A DNA stretch of 64,000 bases from Leptolyngbya sp. Cla-17 (GTDB lineage Bacteria > Cyanobacteriota > Cyanobacteriia > Leptolyngbyales > Leptolyngbyaceae). The notes beneath the pieces are model-generated. The model was not told where the DNA came from and made no database searches. It saw only the letters and a program-made list of their open reading frames with translations. Each line of letters begins with the position of its first letter. Positions within the stretch are counted from its first letter, which is position 1. Positions 61,065-64,000 of this stretch are shown one piece after another. The translations under genes and the position numbers were made by a program. The stretch is from positions 614,528-678,527 of the forward strand of contig NZ_JAEVYN010000002.1 in assembly GCF_016807185.1 (NCBI RefSeq), read 5' to 3'.

Positions 61065-62225
61065 ATGGGTCGAATTGGAGTTTTATTGCTAAATTTGGGT
61101 GGACCCGATCGGCTAGAAGATGTCCGTCCATTTTTGTTTAATTTATTTTCCGACCCTGAAATTATTCGGCTGCCCTCCCCCTGGTTGCAAAAACCTCTGG
61201 CGTGGCTCATTTCAACCTCGCGAGAAAAAAAATCTCAAGCAAACTACAAACAAATTGGCGGGGGTTCTCCTCTTCGTCGCATCACTGATGAACAAGCTCA
61301 AGCTCTTCAAGCGCAGCTTCAGCAGCAAGGGCAGGATGCCAAGGTTTATGTGGGAATGCGCTACTGGCATCCATTTACCGAAGAAGCTGTTGCTCAAATT
61401 AAGCGCGATCGCGTTGAACAATTAGTCATCTTACCGCTGTATCCTCAGTTTTCTATTAGCACCAGCGGCTCTAGTTTTCGTTTGCTAGAACAAATTTTGG
61501 CAAGTGATCCAGAACTTCAAGCCATCGATCACACTGTTATTCCATCTTGGTACGACAGTCCCGGCTATTTACAAGCGATGGCGCAACTAATTACCCACGA
61601 GCTAGACCAGTTTCCTAATCCTGATCAGGTGCATGTTTTTTTCAGTGCCCATGGAGTGCCTGTGAGCTATGTTGAGGAGGTCGGTGACCCCTATCAGCGT
61701 GAGATCGAAGCTTGCAGTGAGCTAATTATGAAAACGCTGAATCGACCTAATCCTCATACCTTGGCATATCAAAGTCGCGTGGGTCCGGTGGAGTGGCTTC
61801 GCCCCTACACTGACGATGCGTTAAAAGAGCTAGCAACCCAAGGCGTGAAAGATATCGTGGTTGTGCCGATTAGCTTTGTCTCTGAGCATATTGAAACATT
61901 GCAAGAGATTGACATTGAATATCGAGAATTAGCAGAAGAGGCAGGGATTGAAAACTTTCATCGAGTACCTGCGCTTGATACTCACCCTGTTTTTATTAGT
62001 GATTTGGCAACTTTAGTAACTGATGCTCTCGCTGCACCCAGCCTCAAATTGGCAGACGTGATGCAAATTGAGAACGTCAAGCTGTATCCTCAAGAGCGTT
62101 GGGAAATGGGTTTAACAACTTCTGCGGAAGTGTGGAACGGGCGGCTAGCAATGTTAGGAATTGTAGCCGTAGTTATTGAACTGGTTACCGGAAGGGGCCT
62201 TTTGCACGCGATCGGGCTGCTATAG
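61065..62225 (+). CDS. hemH: Ferrochelatase with C-terminal chlorophyll-binding-type helix
   Basis: Inserts ferrous iron into protoporphyrin IX in the last step of heme synthesis. The 386 residues from the ATG at 61065 start with GRIGVLLLNLGGPDRLEDVRPFLFNLFSDPEIIRL. The catalytic His lies in VFFSAHGVPVSYVE and the conserved Glu in PISFVSEHIETLQEIDIEY. After the catalytic domain (to about 320) comes a linker and a single transmembrane helix with the LHC/CAB motif (WNGRLAMLGIVAVVIEL), found in cyanobacterial and plastid type II ferrochelatases, where it links activity to chlorophyll/Hlip assembly at the thylakoid. The in-frame TTG at 61047 is not favoured. Confidence 0.97.
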   Translation: MGRIGVLLLNLGGPDRLEDVRPFLFNLFSDPEIIRLPSPWLQKPLAWLISTSREKKSQANYKQIGGGSPLRRITDEQAQALQAQLQQQGQDAKVYVGMRYWHPFTEEAVAQIKRDRVEQLVILPLYPQFSISTSGSSFRLLEQILASDPELQAIDHTVIPSWYDSPGYLQAMAQLITHELDQFPNPDQVHVFFSAHGVPVSYVEEVGDPYQREIEACSELIMKTLNRPNPHTLAYQSRVGPVEWLRPYTDDALKELATQGVKDIVVVPISFVSEHIETLQEIDIEYRELAEEAGIENFHRVPALDTHPVFISDLATLVTDALAAPSLKLADVMQIENVKLYPQERWEMGLTTSAEVWNGRLAMLGIVAVVIELVTGRGLLHAIGLL

Positions 62226-62363
62226 AGTTTTCTTCTTTTAAAAAATTGGCGGCGAGATAGAAAAGTGCCATTCGCGTAGCATCTTTACTAAAAAAATAGA
62301 TTCTGTAAATGCGCTAAGCCTCAAATGCCTTTAATCGGGGTCTTTCTTATAACCCCTTGGTCT

Positions 62364-62924
62364 TTATTGCTTTGCTGTTGATTGTTGGGTGTACCAGCGG
62401 TACCATTCTTTAGAGCTACGAATGGCAATCCAAAGGAGCAATAAGGCAATCAGCCCTCCTTGTTTGGGAGCATCAAATGCAAAAAATACTAAGGTGATGC
62501 AAAGCGCATCTTGGGCAAAAACGACCCAAACTGGAATCTGCTTGAATCGGTAGATCCAACCCGTTTGAACAAGCTGTAGCACCAGTGCCAGAGAGCCGCC
62601 CGTAATGCCCAATAACCAGACTAGCCATTCTGATTTTATGGTCGTGCGTGCGATCGCTACACCAATAATGGCACCGACGATTGGACTGAATACAATTTGA
62701 ATCGCTTGCAAAAAGCGTTGACTGGAGCGATTTTTGGAGGCGAAAATTTCAAGTAAAGACCAGCCAACTAGGATGCCCAGAACAACCGAAGGATTCATTC
62801 TGGAAAGAATGGGCACTTGAGACCATAAGCTATCGCCGTAAAGCAAGCCAATCAGCAACAGAGGCAGTGCAAGACGTAGCCCCGCGGCGGCTGAGGCAGA
62901 AAGTACTGCTAAAAGTTCAAGCAT
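62364..62924 (-). CDS. DUF4126-type membrane protein
   Basis: A 186-residue integral membrane protein with about 5-6 hydrophobic segments. The N-terminal LLAVLSASAAAGLRLALPLLLIGLL and the central FSPIVGAIIGVAIA fit the DUF4126 pattern seen across cyanobacteria. No catalytic residues are evident and the role is unknown. It is convergent with hemH and lies after psbK on the same strand, with a terminator between. Confidence 0.75.
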   Translation of the reverse strand: MLELLAVLSASAAAGLRLALPLLLIGLLYGDSLWSQVPILSRMNPSVVLGILVGWSLLEIFASKNRSSQRFLQAIQIVFSPIVGAIIGVAIARTTIKSEWLVWLLGITGGSLALVLQLVQTGWIYRFKQIPVWVVFAQDALCITLVFFAFDAPKQGGLIALLLLWIAIRSSKEWYRWYTQQSTAKQ

Positions 62925-63121
62925 GAAATCAAGCTAACTGGATTTGGAACTAATGGCTACTTCTTTAGGCAGCAATGTTCGCGAAATGGTATGACGAACC
63001 ATCCAGCTTACGATCGCATCTATGATGATGACGCTATCAGGAAAAAGTTTATTTGATTGAGTGTGTCATTGAATTTGAAAAGAATCTGTATCAATGACAG
63101 TGCTCTTGAGGGCGATCGCCC

Positions 63122-63158
63122 ATAAAAAAGAGCAGATTGGTCTTCTGCTCTCAAAAAA
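63122..63158 (-). terminator. Intrinsic terminator after psbK
   Basis: AGAGCAGA / TCTGCTCT (8 perfect pairs) around a 7-base loop, with A runs on the plus strand at both sides, i.e. a T run following the stem in the minus direction. It lies 17 bases beyond the psbK stop. Confidence 0.8.
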
Positions 63159-63174
63159 TTGATGATTAACGTAA

Positions 63175-63312
63175 TTATCTAAAACCGATAGCTGCTTGCC
63201 AGACAAACGCCAGCAACAAGAAAAAGACTGGGATAATCGGTAGAATATCCACTAACGGATCGAAAATCGCGTAGGCTTCGGGCAGTTTTGCTAAGAGCAG
63301 CGCTACTTGCAT
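63175..63312 (-). CDS. psbK: Photosystem II protein PsbK
   Basis: A 45-residue small subunit of photosystem II, in the thylakoid membrane near CP43. The sequence from the ATG at 63312 (MQVALLLAKLPEAYAIFDPL then VDILPIIPVFFLLLAFVWQA) is the typical short processed leader followed by one transmembrane helix ending AAIGFR. An open frame extends upstream to 63465, but that part has no psbK character. AGAGG lies at ribosome-binding distance. It is monocistronic with its own terminator; psbI is not beside it. Confidence 0.95.
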   Translation of the reverse strand: MQVALLLAKLPEAYAIFDPLVDILPIIPVFFLLLAFVWQAAIGFR

Positions 63313-63504
63313 GAATAAATAACCTCTTGCACAAATTTTAGAATTTCCATAGATCCTAACATGGCAGGATACGCGGAGAATGACTGGTTCTTCCCAACTT
63401 GTGGTGAAGATGAATGCGATGGTTATTTTTTGCCGTTTATTTTTTTGCTTAAATTGGGCTATCATTGCGCCCTATCGGCTGTCCTTATTACATTTTTTCC
63501 CTTC

Positions 63505-64000
63505 ATGGAACGCATCGGATTTATTGGACTTGGACTGATGGGAAAGCCCATGGCGAAAAATCTACTTAAGGCGGGGTATGCCGTTACCGTCTTTAACCGT
63601 AGTCGGGGTGCAATGAATGAAATGGCGATCCTAGGGGCGCAACTGGCAAACTCTCCTAGTCTGGTTGCCCAGCAGTCTGACGTAGTGCTAACCTGCCTGC
63701 CCGATTCGCCTGATGTGGAGGGTGTTGTGTTAGGTGAAAATGGTATTTTGTCAGGTTCCCGCCCTGGAATGCTGTACATCGATCACTCAACGATCGCCCC
63801 AGCAACCTCTCGCAAACTTTACGACACTCTGAAAACTATAAGCATAAATGCATTGGATGCACCCGTTTCCGGTGGAGATATTGGAGCACAGCAGGGCACA
63901 CTGTCGATTATGGTGGGTGGTGATGAGGCCGCCTTTCAGCGATCTCTTCCCATTCTGCAAACTATGGGCAAGAATATCATCCATGTAGGTGAGGCTGGCG
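63505..64000 (+). CDS. 3-hydroxyisobutyrate dehydrogenase-family oxidoreductase (partial, runs off the window)
   Basis: An ATG at 63505 opens a frame that is still open at the last base (165 codons visible). It begins MERIGFIGLGLMGKPMAKNL, the Gly-rich NADP-binding Rossmann motif of the beta-hydroxyacid dehydrogenase family (GarR/MmsB/GLYR type). Then come VFNRSRGAMNEM (nucleotide-specificity strand), TCLPDSPDVEGVV, YIDHSTIAPATSRKL and the substrate-binding DAPVSGGDIGAQQGTLSIMVGG. The catalytic lysine lies beyond the window. Tartronate semialdehyde, succinic semialdehyde or glyoxylate reduction is likely. It is divergent from psbK. Confidence 0.92.
   Translation, partial: MERIGFIGLGLMGKPMAKNLLKAGYAVTVFNRSRGAMNEMAILGAQLANSPSLVAQQSDVVLTCLPDSPDVEGVVLGENGILSGSRPGMLYIDHSTIAPATSRKLYDTLKTISINALDAPVSGGDIGAQQGTLSIMVGGDEAAFQRSLPILQTMGKNIIHVGEAG

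Noticed and set aside
63462..63779. 105-codon minus-strand frame at the right end
   Set aside because: It is antisense to the 3-hydroxyisobutyrate-dehydrogenase-family gene that starts at 63505 and continues past the window.

Overview
The window is chromosomal DNA from a cyanobacterium. The evidence is psbK (photosystem II protein K), a ferrochelatase with a C-terminal chlorophyll-binding-type helix, a Tab2/Atab2-family protein, cyanobacterial-type SepF, a bacteriophytochrome, and the very frequent HIP1 octamer GCGATCGC on both strands, inside and outside genes. Genus cannot be fixed from this; a filamentous Leptolyngbya/Oscillatoria-like organism is only a guess. There is no rRNA operon and no CRISPR array. 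Two tRNA genes are present (Val-CAC and His-GTG).

Layout. 1-3.0 kb: sepF, an acetyltransferase, a YgjP-type metallopeptidase followed directly by a flavin-binding PPOX gene, then tRNA-Val. 3.0-6.8 kb: an accessory block that starts 12 bases after the tRNA with about 20-bp-spaced TGTC...TAAC repeats resembling a Tn7-like/CAST transposon end. It carries an HTH-HNH nuclease, three small ORFs and a solo adenine methyltransferase. 6.8-13.5 kb: a secreted protein, a glycosyltransferase, and a minus-strand cluster of a caspase-fold protein, a TPR protein and a Ser/Thr kinase-fold protein. Both the caspase and the kinase have lost key catalytic residues. 13.9-19.5 kb: ccdA-like gene, rdgB, a polyprenyl-phosphate sugar transferase and clpB. 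19.7-25 kb: a two-gene AAA-ATPase/RloB defence-like pair, a decayed gene, an MFS exporter and a tyrosine recombinase. 25.4-33 kb: stress proteins, ubiD, a Panacea toxin-antitoxin pair and a Cache-domain histidine kinase. 33.2-39 kb: a 1938-residue alpha-2-macroglobulin lipoprotein without its thioester. 39-44.4 kb: a ribose-type ABC operon whose ATPase gene is split by a 92-bp miniature element, followed by a complete IS630-family insertion sequence. 44.5-55.6 kb: bacteriophytochrome kinase, helicase remnant, B12 radical SAM protein, Tab2, TldE/PmbA and a transporter-histidine kinase fusion. 55.6-64 kb: pentapeptide protein, hydrolase, PRC-barrel protein, Spy-like protein, DUF4359 protein, tRNA-His, FKBP isomerase, hemH, DUF4126 protein, psbK, and a 3-hydroxyisobutyrate-dehydrogenase-family gene running off the end.

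How the genes may work together. Three histidine kinases (740, 855 and 976 residues) carry nearly the same kinase core behind three different sensors (Cache, phytochrome, amino-acid-permease-like), with no response regulator beside any of them. Several mobile or defence-type units are scattered among housekeeping genes: the tRNA-linked block, the AAA/RloB pair, the recombinase, the Panacea pair, the IS630 element and the miniature element. The most unusual assembly is the pseudocaspase-TPR-pseudokinase cluster at 8.3-13.5 kb. All family assignments are by reading motifs; no database search was run.
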